From Mortierella sp. BCC40632 (taxonomy: Eukaryota; Mortierellomycota; Mortierellomycetes; Mortierellales; Mortierellaceae), in the NCBI GenBank assembly GCA_011634665.1, contig WAEK01000005.1, positions 612,001-676,000 on the forward strand: a stretch of 64,000 bases of DNA, read 5' to 3'. Shown here piece by piece: positions 26,501 through 37,483 of this stretch (position 1 is its first letter; each line of letters opens with the position of its first letter). The notes under the pieces were generated by a model. That model worked only from the letters and a program-made list of their open reading frames with translations. It did not search any database and had not been told where the DNA came from. Position numbers and translations under genes: made by a program.

Positions 26501-27562
26501 TGTCGACGCAACAAAGAAAGCTCTTGGCAGCTCAAAGGCAATGCTCACTGGACACTGGGCACTCACAATTGCAGCCCATAACGATCAGACAGAAATTGGA
26601 TCGGGGGTGTCCGATCCTAGGATCATGTCATATGTGGTACTGGAGCACCAAGGAGGACGGGGAGGCATGTACACATTTTTCATGGCTCCCAATGATAAGG
26701 ATGAGTTCTTGAGGGAGCTTAAGACCCTTCAGGCTGCTCGACGACAGACTGTGACTGAAAACAAACTGTTCGAGTTTGAGACAATTACAGAATCACAGTT
26801 TCTACCTATTTCTACGGTCCCGAGTGCATCCACTGGCGCAAACTCGATGTATGGTCGGCGTATCAACTGCACTGCAACTTATTATAATGTACTGGATGGC
26901 AAAACACGGATTGTCGTCGGGACAGACGATGGCATCTTTGTAGGCATGGAAGATGACTCGACCAATTATCGACAAGTCATCAAGGATATTTCAGTGAGTC
27001 AGATTAGTGTCCTAGATTCGTATCATATCATGGTCGCAATGACCGGCAAATACGTCAAAGCGTTCAATCTAAGCTGTCTGGAGCCCAATGCGGACAAGTC
27101 GCTGCAACTTGGACAAGTTATTGGCAAAAACGTTCAATTCTTTGCTTCTGGTCAATGTGCAGGCAAGACCTTGGTCATCATGATGAAGAAGAAAGGAGCC
27201 AACGAAAGCCAGTTTTCGGTGTACGAACCTTGCGACAATGCTGTCTTGAGCAGTCAACAACGTACTGGATTCAGTCTCTCATTTGGCAAGTCAGGAAAGT
27301 CGGACTGGTTTAAACTGTACAAGGAGTTCTCTGTTGCCTCGGAAGCCTACAAGATCCTGATATTGGCCACCGTCATCTGTGTTGTGTGTGCCAAGGGCTT
27401 TGAAGTGATTTCGCTCGAAGATCTTGAACAGACCCAGATTTTCCCCCCAAGACATAATCCTGCATTCTCCTTTATCGAAGAGAGATTGACAAGCATTCCC
27501 ATGAGCATGTTTAAGGTCGACTCTGGTCAATTCTTGATGTGTTACTCTGGTGAGGTTTTTTG

Positions 27563-27594
<32 letters not shown>

Positions 27595-28588
27595 TTTTTA
27601 GGAGGAATTGCATGTTTGGCTATTCTTGACTTTTGATAGTGCAATAACCCAGGAACCCTCTCTCTGATTGCATCGCCTGTAGATTTTGCATTTATTATGT
27701 CCAAGAACGGAGAACTCTCCAAGAAAGGCCTTATCGAGTGGGAAGGCTGCCCAGAGTCATTTGCAATGGTGTATCCATACATTATTGCGTTTGAGAGCAG
27801 ACTTATCGAAGTCCGGAATATTCAGACCGGCCACCTGGAGCAACTTATTCTTGGCGATGACATTCGCCTGCTCTACTCCGATATCAACCTGAAAGGCGCT
27901 TCTGTAATTCAGGTTCACATGGTAAGAATTGACGTCTTTGTTTTGTTTGACTCCTATAAGAACCCTTGCACTTTACCTTGAGATCCATCGCCTAATAGTA
28001 TTTTCATTTTTTTTCTTCTTCCTGTTTAACTAGTCGGACACTACACGCCCTAATGTTCAGCAAGTGGTCAAGCTTGTCAAGACCTGGGCTCAACAAAAAC
28101 CTCTGGAGGACACAGCCGAGGCGCTGGTCGCCTACAAGAGAAAGTCTACCCCTCCAAATAGCATGCGTCGACCTGTATCGATGGATGTTACAGCAGTAAC
28201 CTTTTCGACGGCCCCTGTCCCTCCAACCGCGCTCACCCCAACCACCTCTCACTTTTCTCGTCAAGAGATCATACCTCAGTTCCACTTGGGTTTACCCCCG
28301 CCCATCCCACAGAGGCCAACATTTGTTTCTAACCAGCCGTATGGCACATACCCCATCATGAGTGTCAGTATGAGCAACCCCTCGACTCTGTCCCCAGCTC
28401 CTATGAGTACGAATGGAAGCTTCTCTGGAGGACCAGTTCAACCTCCTATGTCACTCGGGCCTATGGCCCCTACCTCAGGACCTACCCTGGCTCCGCATCC
28501 TTACTTGCCGAGTGCTCATTCGGGATATCCTATTGTGTATCCAATCCTGGAACCAGAAGACAATGGTGCCGTAGTTGGATTTCCTTGA
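23545..28588 (+). CDS. ROM2: Rom2/Rgf-type Rho1 guanine nucleotide exchange factor
   Basis: Exchange factor that activates Rho1-like GTPases at the plasma membrane and so cell-wall glucan synthesis and integrity signalling. Exons 23545-24693, 24890-25180, 25291-25479, 25587-26342, 26457-27549, 27683-27921, 28034-28588 total 4272 nt, 1423 aa. An in-frame TAG at 23527 lies just upstream of the chosen ATG. Domains in order: Ser/Thr/Gln-rich disordered region with a Q/K tract (about 222-240); DEP domain (about 335-450, LIDFHPGILSTIAVAFREKM); a Cys-rich linker (CYSFGCAPGNSNCYSYSCP) typical of fungal Rom proteins; DH domain (about 515-720, QPYQRIPRYPLLLREV); PH domain (about 735-880, VRLFLFDHMLLVTREK); CNH domain (about 925-1250); and a Pro-rich tail. 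All splice joins keep frame. Which of the Rom1/Rom2 or Rgf paralogues it matches best cannot be said by eye. Confidence 0.93.
24731..24777 (+). repeat. Telomere-like G-rich repeats inside RhoGEF intron 1
   Basis: Tandem GGGGTT units passing into GGGTTA/GGGTTG units, on the sense strand, starting about 37 nt after the donor at 24694. The G runs are spaced by two T residues and meet the usual pattern for a G-quadruplex. It is intronic, so it would be in pre-mRNA only. Confidence 0.85.
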
Positions 28589-29040
28589 TCACTTTTTATT
28601 GAGGAATGCATAATAAAAACATGCACACACACATTCATACACCGCGCAGATTGCAATTTTATTATCGGTGCATTTGCTTATTAATCCGAAAGGTTTAAAG
28701 AGATTGTGCACAGCTAGAATCGACTACTATCTACTGTAACTTATCAGACGAGAAAGTGAATGTTTGTTGCTTTTACAAGAGACAGGTTTTGTATCAAAGA
28801 AACAACCAACATGGTTACGCACATGAAGCTTCTCGTCATAATGAAGTCGCTCCATTGGCATTTTGTTTCTATATTCGCTTGATCCAAAGGGAAGATCTCT
28901 GAATCTATCGAGAGCTTGTTCAAGATGGTATTATGTCCTTATCTCAGCAATGTTAGGGTTTCTAGGGAAGAGGGACAATTCCTAGTGGTGTATTATTTCA
29001 TGTCGCAATAGAGGCCAGCAAGCTCAGTCGTCGAACAGTC
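28589..29040. other. RhoGEF 3' flank and left edge of transposon island
   Basis: AT-rich 3' flank with AATAAAA at about 28610 as a possible polyadenylation signal. No gene seen. Fanzor-like reading begins to be recognisable only after about 29340, though decayed pieces probably start near 29050. Confidence 0.4.
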
Positions 29041-29339
29041 TCCTTGTTCCCTGTCGAACACTGTCCCCTGTCGCTTTCCGAAAGAGAACTAGCCACCGTA
29101 TTTTGGAAACGAGATTCATAAAAGCTCGTGCGGTTAGCAAGGACTGATTTTCAAACCTTTCTCAAATCCAAAGGGCCAGGTTTTGTTATCAAGAGGCTTC
29201 TTTCAGACGTTGCCCAAGAGGATTTAACCGTTCGCAAATAAGGTAAAGCAGGTGTCAAGACCGCGGTGAAACTAATGACGATAAGATCCAACAGCATGTC
29301 AACGGCCTTCGTGACTCCCCATCCAGACCTGCTGAATAC

Positions 29340-30570
29340 AACCAAGAAGGGTACATCTTACGGGGCACAATTCGACCGGACGGATTCCGCATTCATTTGC
29401 TTGGGTTCAAGATAAAGGAGTTGTTATCTGTTCGCTACAAACGATTCCCTAGTCAGATTATGGAAACCTTGCCCTCAAATCACACTCCACTTTGGGAGGA
29501 ACCGACTATTTTTTGACTGAGCTCCGTAACGTCGTCAAGACACTGCAAGATATTGAAAGACTGTGGGATTGTGATCCAAAGCAAACCAAGATTCTGGGAA
29601 TTGGTCCCGATCAAGCGTTTGTTGTTGGTGCATGCGCGATACTCCCCGATGCCCCCAAAGGCACATTTTGCAACCTGACAGTTAAACAGAAAGCAATGTA
29701 TCAACCCGTTTTCAAGCATCGGCGCTGGATAGAAGAACAGAAAAGAGCCGGTCCGACCGATGGTAGAAAATGCATAGCAGAGCTTGAAAGTGATCCCCTC
29801 CCACTTCGAGGTGAGGGTGCCAGTTGGACAGACCGTTACCAGGGCATCAAAGGAATTGAGAAACAACTTGATGAGTTCTACAACAGTAACAATATACAGC
29901 TCAAGAAACACGCGTGGGACGCCAAAAGAGCTGAAGAAGAAGAATTCAGGATTATTGCTGAACGCTTATTAAGTATGGTAGGAGGATCCATTAGTAGAAA
30001 GAGGAGGGAAGAGGAGAAGGTGATTAATGCCGTCGGCATGGTCAAGTTTAAGAGCAAAGTCCGGTTGTCCTCCCTGCACGAGTCGCTCCAGTCTTATTTT
30101 GTTCAAAAGACAACTTCCTGTCAACCACAGCAGCTCCGGAAGCGACATCCTGTTCGTTTTATTGCGTTGCTGACCTCTTGGTCGAAAACACATACACATT
30201 TAGGTCAGGGCTTTAGGCTATGTTGTGGAGGGAGTCAACGAGTATTACACCTCCAAGAAGTGTCCAGGATGCGAAAAATTTGTAGGCCAGGTTGACATGC
30301 GCCAGTTCTACTGCAAGAATTGCAAAGACTTTTATGCATCGCGACGTGACAGTAGCACACAATATATGCAAGGTTGCTCAGTCCCGACTGATTCACCAAC
30401 AAAGACCAACCTACCTTCAACCCAAGGACGTAGAGGAAAGGTTTCTTTGGACGGACAACCAGGGCAGTAGCAGCAGCGGCGGCAGCTCTGGCAGTGGTGG
30501 CGCTTTCAATCACTGACTAGTGAGGCCATGCCGATCGACGACGAGGAGGAGGGAGAGTGTACAGAAGAAA
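29340..30570 (+). pseudogene. Fanzor (eukaryotic TnpB-like nuclease) pseudogene
   Basis: Fanzors are transposon-encoded RNA-guided RuvC nucleases related to IS200/605 TnpB. Four consecutive pieces match the family. Piece A (29350-29461): GFRIHLLGFKIKELLSVRY. Piece B (29483-30103, after a frameshift): the RuvC-I block ILGIGPDQAFVVGA and a long helical region with SSLHESLQSYFVQK. An intron-like gap ends with the AG at 30202-30203. Piece C (30204-30338): GYVVEGVNEYYTSKKCPGCE and YCKNC, i.e. the zinc ribbon. Piece D (about 30335-30516, another frame): MHRDVTVAHNICKVAQ, the RuvC-III RD motif, then QQRPTYLQP and a Ser/Gly tail. At least two frameshifts interrupt it. The RuvC-I aspartate (family GIDPGQ) is glycine here (GIGPDQ), so the copy is catalytically dead even apart from the shifts. 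No transposon ends or guide RNA were identified. Confidence 0.85.
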
Positions 30571-31000
30571 AGGAGGCAAGTTCCCACGTCGACAAAAAAC
30601 AAAGGCTGGCTGAAGCTTTATCCAGCCAAGAGGGTCTTGCTAGTCGAGGAGGAAGAGGAGGCAGATAACTCTCATGTCGAGAAAAGACGAAGACTTAGCC
30701 CAAAAATTTTTTTTTTTTTTTTTTTTTTTTCTGTGTCCTTTGACGAAATTGGAGTTCCCATTGTCCTGCTTTCAGAAAGCCACCCACCATCATTGGTCCA
30801 TGCTCATCATCCTCTTGTCATCCTTCGATGTCCCTTTCTCTCAGTCTCGCGAATCCGCGCCCTTCTCTTTCTCTCTCTCTCTGCTGTAACATCTGCTCCA
30901 ACTCTCGTAAAAACAGCCGTAGTCCACATGTCCACAGCCACAGAGTAAGTCGCTTTGATTGGTCAGGGCTGACATGTGCAGGAAGGAATGACGAATCCTT
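30571..31000 (+). other. Fanzor 3' tail with T run
   Basis: Continuation of an acidic/basic low-complexity coding tail (EEEGECTEEKEAS, KKQRL) in one frame to about 30667. Then comes a T22 tract (about 30709-30730) and pyrimidine repeats. Tail of the Fanzor element or its 3' UTR. No separate gene supported. Confidence 0.4.
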
Positions 31001-31760
31001 GTACATGCCTCTCTCAAAGACGGGCCTACAGTGTACCTGGGTTTGCCGTGTTGTGCCGGCAGCATTCCGATGCAGCCCTTGGAAAGTCCATTATTGCTAG
31101 GAGTTTCTCTGTGGCGTCGACCTATATCGCAATAGTCATTCTGTTCCTACCTTTGATCGGGCTTAACAGAGTTGGGTCATTGGTTTCTTTTAAAGAATCG
31201 TTAATAGTGTGCATATCAATTTGGTCCTCTATCACTGCTTCGCCTATCTATTTCGCTCTATTGTCCACAAATAGTGTCTTATGGATGGGCAAACTGTCAA
31301 CACTGCCATTTTCAGCATATTTCAGCAAAATCAAAGATCCTAAGGAGATATGTTTTTTGGACTTTTTACGAGATTCTGCAACCTCTAGCTCCAGCAAGAG
31401 GGGCCTTCACCATTCATGGGTAGCCATATTTCTACCCAAGCTGAAGAGCAGTGAATGCCAGATTCTTCGTGAAGTCGGGGCTAGCTTGACGCAGCGTTGG
31501 CCCACAGATAGAAACGCCCCTGAAGTGACGAGATTCTGGAACGACATGGAGGAGATGCCGGCCAAGGAGCAACATCTTCATGCCCTCAATATTGGAGTTT
31601 ATGAGCGAGAAGCGACGGTATCTAAGGCTCATACTAGAGACGTCCTTCGTCACTACGATGGAGGTAAAAAACAAATTGATTCACGCCAGGTGATGGGGTC
31701 GCTGCCACACACAAAAGATTCAAAAACAGGGCACGGTTAGACACATCCCAGCTAACTCGA
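31001..31760 (+). other. Unrecognised 250-codon open stretch
   Basis: An uninterrupted plus-strand frame runs from 30976 to 31740. The first half is hydrophobic (TYIAIVILFLPLIGLN, SPIYFALLS); the second half is polar (TRFWNDMEEMPAKEQHLHAL). I do not recognise a family. It has no obvious start context or intron boundaries. It sits between two Fanzor-derived sequences, so it may be cargo or decayed transposon DNA rather than a host gene. Confidence 0.25.
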
Positions 31761-31774
31761 CACCAACAGCCCTG

Positions 31775-32395
31775 ATGAAGTCGCCTTGTATAGCTCCCGA
31801 TACTGCAATAGAGTCTGTACAAGTAGGACATAAACATCCTCGTGATTGCTTCGACGATAACGACACTGTTCAGATGAAACAACCGCGGAATGGAGGTGGG
31901 GACAATTCACCCAGCCTAAGAGATACTGGCTTGTTTGCATACCGTTTAGTCTATCAATTGTGTTGACGGCATTTTTACTCTGTTTGCAATAGCTTCTCCT
32001 CTGCTGGAAGACCGGTCTCAACATAAAGAACACAAGGATTATTGCAATGATGATGACAACGGGTTTCTACCCAATGATCGATCTGCTTCGTTCGACCAGG
32101 CTGAAGATGCATTTTGAGTGACGAAGTTGTTCTCTCTGATGGCGACAAACCTGTGCAGCGTGCTTCGTTCGATCAGGCCGAAGATGCCAAGAGTAACAAC
32201 AACGCTTTTCCACATGGTTTACCTGTCCAACGTGCTTCGTCCAACCAGGTCAAGGTCACTTCATCCAAGACCTCACTCACGGTCACCGTAGCTGAAGATC
32301 TGCACGGACAAAGACCAAGAACATCAGCTGGACGGAACCACAAACAGCTGAGGAGAAGTGAGTACATAATTAAACGAGCTAGGGCTGTTGCTTGA
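31775..32395 (+). pseudogene. Decayed repeat-containing ORF (RASFDQAEDA repeats)
   Basis: Unrecognised protein-like sequence. Three imperfect copies of a roughly 14-residue unit occur at about 32078-32111 (SASFDQAEDAF), 32152-32193 (VQRASFDQAEDAKS) and 32225-32270 (VQRASSNQVKVTSS). The first copy is one nucleotide out of frame with the other two. The shift lies in the T4 run at 32112-32115, where it creates a stop. Upstream, 31775-31966 encodes a basic/acidic segment (HKHPRDCFDDNDTVQMKQPR) that could be an earlier exon. Function unknown. It lies directly upstream of the second TnpB/Fanzor-like fragment and may belong to the same element. Confidence 0.4.
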
Positions 32396-32520
32396 TGACC
32401 AACTGTACTCACTATACATTTCTTGGCCATTATTTGTCTCCCACCTTTGATAGTTTCATTTGGACGTAGCCTGGTGGTTGAGGATTGTAAGTGAACTTTA
32501 TCATAATCGAACATGGCTTC

Positions 32521-32551
<31 letters not shown>

Positions 32552-32559
32552 GAGTCTTC

Positions 32560-33362
32560 TTCTTTTAATGCTCTAGAGGTATCCCCGTCAGATGGATGGT
32601 GTGGTGGTTGCCAACGGCACCATATAGCGCGTACCTGGTGTAGCTACCAGCACCCGGCTCGGTGTCGCAAGAATGGTCCATCATTCATCCCAGTGATGCT
32701 GGTGGGGTCGGGAGGAACGGGAGTAGGAAGCAGGATTGGGGGGCACGCTAGACGGGGAGGAGGAAAGATGAGAGAGCAGCATATGCGGTACGGAGTAGTT
32801 GGACTTACTGATGAATTCAGGACGAGCCAGACGTGCGCAGAGTGCTTTGGTCAATTGAGGAAGGCACGGTCGCGTCGGATTGTTGATGGCAAGGAGAAGA
32901 TGGTTCAGGTGAATGGAGCAATGGAGTGTACGAACAACCAGTGCGGGTCAGTCCAGCGAGGACATACGATCAAGTCCCGGGATGTGAACGCAGCTGTTTG
33001 TATTGCGATAGCAGGAGGGTCGACTCTACTCTCACTGGAGAGCAGTGTTTCTTATCGAACAGAAAAAGTCAAGATCTCGCCTCGTTAGACCGCGGACTCG
33101 TTTCGTTAAGCCCGTACTAATTCCCTGTAAATGGCCGTTATCGAAACGAAACGTTAACGAAACGAAACGAGTTATCGAACGAATTCCGTCTCGTTGAGAA
33201 ACACTGCTGGAGAGACATACACTGGAGCCATTTACAAGGACAATCCGTCCCACCAAACATACCTGTTCATATTCACAGGAGATAGCTCAACTTACTATGC
33301 CTCCAACTTCAGTTAGAGATGCAATGGGGGATCCCTGCGGTACGCAGGGCAAACTAGGCTAG
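32560..33362 (+). pseudogene. Second TnpB/Fanzor-like C-terminal fragment, split by a MITE
   Basis: The frame encodes the C-terminal half of a TnpB/Fanzor-type protein of a different subfamily from the copy at 29.3 kb. It has VGSGGTGVGSRIGG, then the zinc ribbon with two Cys pairs (TSQTCAECF, and ECTNNQC about 35 residues later), then RDVNAAVCIAIAG, the RuvC-III motif with its Asp. The N-terminal RuvC-I part is not visible upstream, where there is a T29 run (32520-32548). At codon SLE (33035-33042) a MITE begins and brings a stop at 33086. If the MITE and one target copy are disregarded, the frame stays open for about 49 more codons to 33362, so the insertion is younger than the ORF. Genuine TnpB-related origin is well supported by motif order; whether the element was ever host-domesticated is unknown. 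Confidence 0.7.
33043..33206. mobile_element. 164-bp hAT-type MITE with 8-bp TSD
   Basis: Ends in inverted repeats: left CAGTGTTTCTTA, right end reverse-complemented CAGTGTTTCTCA (11 of 12 identical). It is flanked by perfect direct repeats CTGGAGAG at 33035-33042 and 33207-33214. An 8-bp duplication and CA(G/N)TG-type termini are the hallmark of hAT transposons. The interior is made of repeated CGTTTCG/GTTATCGAACGA motifs in both orientations and has no coding capacity, so it is non-autonomous. It sits inside the TnpB/Fanzor-like ORF. Confidence 0.85.
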
Positions 33363-34972
33363 TCAACACTTGCTGCAATCCGCCATGTTCGAGTTCGTCC
33401 AAGTCAGACCCCAAAAATCCCACTCTCTTGGCTTAGACCGTCGTTCAGCAAACCAACAAAGACGCTTGTTTGAGATGGCAAGTAGCTTTTTGCACTGCGA
33501 TAATATTTAGCGACCAAACACCCAAACTGTAATAGTAAGTATACCCATTGAGAAAAGGAATTCTTACCCCTTCCCCTTCCCCCCTGTTAACCATCTCTTA
33601 ATCAAAATCCTCGCCGTAAATATTCCGAAGCCAGAAACCTTCCAGCTACCATTCTGAGATATATTAGCTTGGTTTTTATAGGCCATCTCGCGGAAGCCTT
33701 TTCATTTGATGTGAACCCGCTGCATATTTAGCAGACCATCCCAAAAACAAAAAGAGAAAAGATGAAGAACAACCAAGAAAGAGATGGGGGATAGTGACAA
33801 AAAATACCACACAGCATAAGCCATTAAGGGTGCAACTAGGTCGGGGGATGCAAGGGATTCGGGAGTGACGAGTGCGGCTCCCAAGTCTCGCTGATTCATT
33901 GACGACTAATAGTTCATCAATATGGGTGGTTCGATAGCACTATCTTTTTTTTTTTTTTTTTTTTTTTTTTAGAAAAAAAAAAAAAAAAAAAAAGCAGCTG
34001 CTAATGCTCATATTGGCATTGTCTTTCCAAAATATCAAATGGGGAGTAAAATCATTGCAAATTTGATCCGCTCAGACCTTTTCTTGGGGAGAGGTCTGTT
34101 CTGGATGCTGCGTACTCGCTTTTCTCACTCAAATCCTACCTTCTCGAGTCTTACCCTCTCATATCTCTCATGTCCCCTCTTTTTTTTTTTTTTTTATTTT
34201 ATTATTTCTATTTTTTGACTAATAAGATCCAAGTAGGAAAAAAAAAAAAAAGCAAAGAGACGGGAGACGGGGCCAGAAGAGCAGACTAAATTCGAAATCA
34301 GTACGGTATCGGCAAAAGATATTGATGTGCAATTCTCTGACCACCCTGAGAACGCAGGCATGCAATCTATTGTCGACATCAGTGTGAAATCGCAAGAGTC
34401 GCTCGCCATTGATCGACTGAAACTTCCAAAGTCCCACGAAATTACTGCTGCCAGGATCAACGGCATTTCGACTGTATTGAGGAACGCGCAAACCCAAGAA
34501 GACTGTGGGCAGACACCGAGACACAACATACGATCAGCTGGCTGAAAAATGAAAAGAATAGCTTATCACGCGCGTTGACAGCCAAAGACATAGAGAAAGC
34601 TCAAAGAGTTTGACGCAAGAAACGCGATCCCTTGCAGGCTTTCTATCGGCCCAAGGCTGTAAAGAAAGATCGGTGCACAAAAGATCTGCGGGTAATTGGA
34701 GCATGGACCACTCTTACAGCAGGTGAGCGGTGGTTTGTCTGTCACAACGGCAGCATAAACTACTGTAGTTTGATGAACTGCATATGCTTCTACAGCACTC
34801 CCTCGAAGTTACGCTTATTGCGAGGGAGCGATTGATGGAAATTGGGGGACAGTGAGAGAGAGAGAAGCATCTGCACGTGAGTACCTCTCGACTTTCCTTA
34901 GACTTAAGGAATCGCTCCCCTTCAAACGGTCAATCCTCCCACCTATCTCTCAGCTCTCTCTCCATTCCCGCC
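33363..34972. other. Right part of transposon island and carboxypeptidase promoter
   Basis: No intact gene. 33951-33993 is a T run followed after a few bases by an A run, a potential snap-back hairpin. An open frame at 34234-34545 (+) reads EISTVSAKDIDVQFSDHPE and onward for about 100 codons but matches no family I know. It breaks up afterwards and is probably a fossil. A CACGTG hexamer occurs at about 34874, close to the carboxypeptidase start, and the last 110 bp are pyrimidine-rich leader. Confidence 0.4.
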
Positions 34973-37311
34973 ATGCGTCAGCTCCTGACCACCGTCCCTC
35001 TCGTTCTAACACTCTCTGCTGTTGCCTGCCTTGCCTACCCACACCCCCAGCAAGGATGGCAGGCCCAGCAGCAACAGCAACATTCATTTGCACCGGTCCA
35101 TGCTGACCCACCCGTTCGTGAGATGGAAAACACATCTCCTTCTTTTGACTATGCTCGTTTCGATCAGCATTCTGTTCTCCGTCTGGAGATCTCGACAGTT
35201 GACCAGTTGAAGCAATTGGAAGCCTTTGTTGAGGTAAGAGTTCTCTTTCCATCTCTCTTTTCTTCTGTCCCGTTAAAGACGCTCTATGCAACATAAACCA
35301 CATTATCTGCTCGAGTTTCATGACAACTGACCTCTTTCTTGTCACAACCACATGTTGTAACCACACTGCTTTGCTTACTTTCTTCTCGTATGTCAGGAAA
35401 GAAACCTCGACCTGTGGTCCAACCTCCGGATTGGCACGGTGGACGTCCGTCTCCCCGCCAGCGAGTTGGACATTTTCAAGAACACCTTCCATATCCCTTA
35501 CACGGTCATGATCAAGAATGTTCAGGACCTGATGCCCTCCACGGACTCTCTCTTGTCGGCCATTGGAAACAACAATCGCCCTTGGAACTTTACCGAAGAC
35601 TCATTCTGGAAGAATTACCATGACCTGAACACACTCAACAACTTTACAGAGTTTTATGTTCAAGAGTACCCTCACCTCGTCAAGCGTGTCTCACTTGGCC
35701 ACACTCATGAGGGCCGAGAAGTCTTTGGATTGTCGATTCATGCTTATGAGAGCCAGGAGCCCGGCGATGGTGATGACGATGACGATGACGACCACGACGA
35801 CTGTGGTAATAACAGCGACGATGACAGCGACGATGACAGCGACGATGACCACAAAGAGAAAAAGGAAGACAAGAAGAAAAAGAAAAAGAACAAGGAAAAG
35901 AAGGAAAAGAAGGAAAAGAGTCAGTTGCGTCGATGGGTCAAGAAGGCTCGTTCCTGGTGGTCTTGGTTGGTGGATTCTATCGAGGAAGAAGTCGACCACA
36001 AGACAGGCTCAACCAAGGCACTTCCCACAAAGCCCATTGCCAGGAAGCCCTCTCGACCCAAGAGACACCCCAAGACAATTCTCATTCACGGAGGACAACA
36101 TGCCAGAGGTAATGTTCTTTTTTTCTTTTTCGTTTTTTTCTTTTTTCTTGCCACAGTGTTTTTTTGTGGACAAGACAGAAAAGAAAAGAAGAAGAAGAAA
36201 AACACACGGCGGGCGTTCGTTCTTTCATCGATTCCCCCTCTCCCCCTTGATTGAGCAAAGACTGCCCAGCTGTTACTTGAGAGCACTTTTTTTTCTTTTC
36301 TTTTATAATTATTAACCTAACGAAAATTATGCTTGCTCCTTTTGGTAACCATGGCTACATTGGAATGTCTTCCTGGAACACACAGAATGGATTGGACCTG
36401 CAGTTGTCACCTACATTGCCAAAGAATTGGTCCAAGGATACGGAACCAACAAAAAGGTGACCAAGCTCGTCAACACATTCGAATTCACCATCATTCCAGT
36501 CCTCAATGCGGATGGTTACACTTACACCTGGGAACACAACCGAATGTGGCGCAAGAACCGTGAACCGACTGGCAACTATTTCTGTAAAGGAGTGGATACG
36601 AACCGGAACTGGGGTTTTATGTGGAACAATGGAGGTAGCTCTGGTAATCCTTGTAGTGAGGCCTATCATGGACCCAAGGCCTTCTCGGCCAAGGAACCTC
36701 GAATGGTGGCAGATTATATCGAGTCCAAGAACAAACGTGGTGGTGAAGATGATGATGACGAAGAAGAGAATATCAAGACTATGATGAAGCAGAAAAAGAA
36801 AAAGCCTAGCAAGAACTCGAGTGGAGGAGTGGTAGGATACATTGACTTTCATGCGTATTCACAGTTGTGGATGACTCCTTTTGGTTCCGATTGCAAGATG
36901 ATTCCCAAGGATGATGAAGATTTGATGGAAGGAGGACTGGTTGCTGCCAAGGCCCTCAAGGATGTTCATGGTACCAAGTTTGCGGTCGGAAGTGTTTGCA
37001 AGATTATTTACCAGGCGAGCGGCGGTTCTTTGGACTGGTAAGTGCTTTCTTTCTTTTTCTTCTTCCTTTACTTTCCTTTCAAACTATGTTTCAACAACTC
37101 AAGCTCATATTTCTTCTTTCTTTCTTTCTTTCTTAGGACGTATGCTGAGGGTGGTGTCAAGTACTCTTATGGAGTCGAGTTGCGTGACACTGGCCGACAT
37201 GGATTCATGTTGCCCGAGAAGGAGATTATTCCTTCGTCCGAGGAGACCTACTCGGCTTTTATTCATCTCGCTGATTTTATCCGCAAGCGTGAGAAGCAGT
37301 GGAGACGCTAG
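34973..37311 (+). CDS. Secreted M14 zinc carboxypeptidase with charged insertions
   Basis: Metallocarboxypeptidase of the A/B family, predicted to trim C-terminal residues of peptides outside the cell. Exons 34973-35233, 35397-36108, 36386-37037, 37137-37311 give 1800 nt, 599 aa. The signal peptide is MRQLLTTVPLVLTLSAVACLA. A propeptide (about 50-140) follows, then the M14 domain. Active-site residues are all present: zinc ligands in GGQHAREW and in DFHAYSQ; substrate residues in HNRMWRKNR and DTNRNWG; Tyr and catalytic Glu in YSYGVELRDTG. Hence it is not the inactive ECM14 type. Oddity: about 90 residues of Asp-rich then Lys/Glu-rich sequence are inserted before HGGQHARE (about 209-300). A smaller insert (EDDDDEEEN...KQKKKKPSK) lies before GGVVGYIDFHAY. 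The family is normally about 400-450 aa. Confidence 0.93.
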
Positions 37312-37444
37312 ACCTTTTTTCTTTTCTTTCTTTCTAAAAACAAATCTTCCAAATGGGGGAGGAAGGAGGGGGAAGAAAGGTCAAGTCGTTCAAGCAGGCA
37401 CTTGCGGCTGTTGGTGAATTCTCTTTGTAGTGGAGGAGAGATCC

Positions 37445-37483
<39 letters not shown>

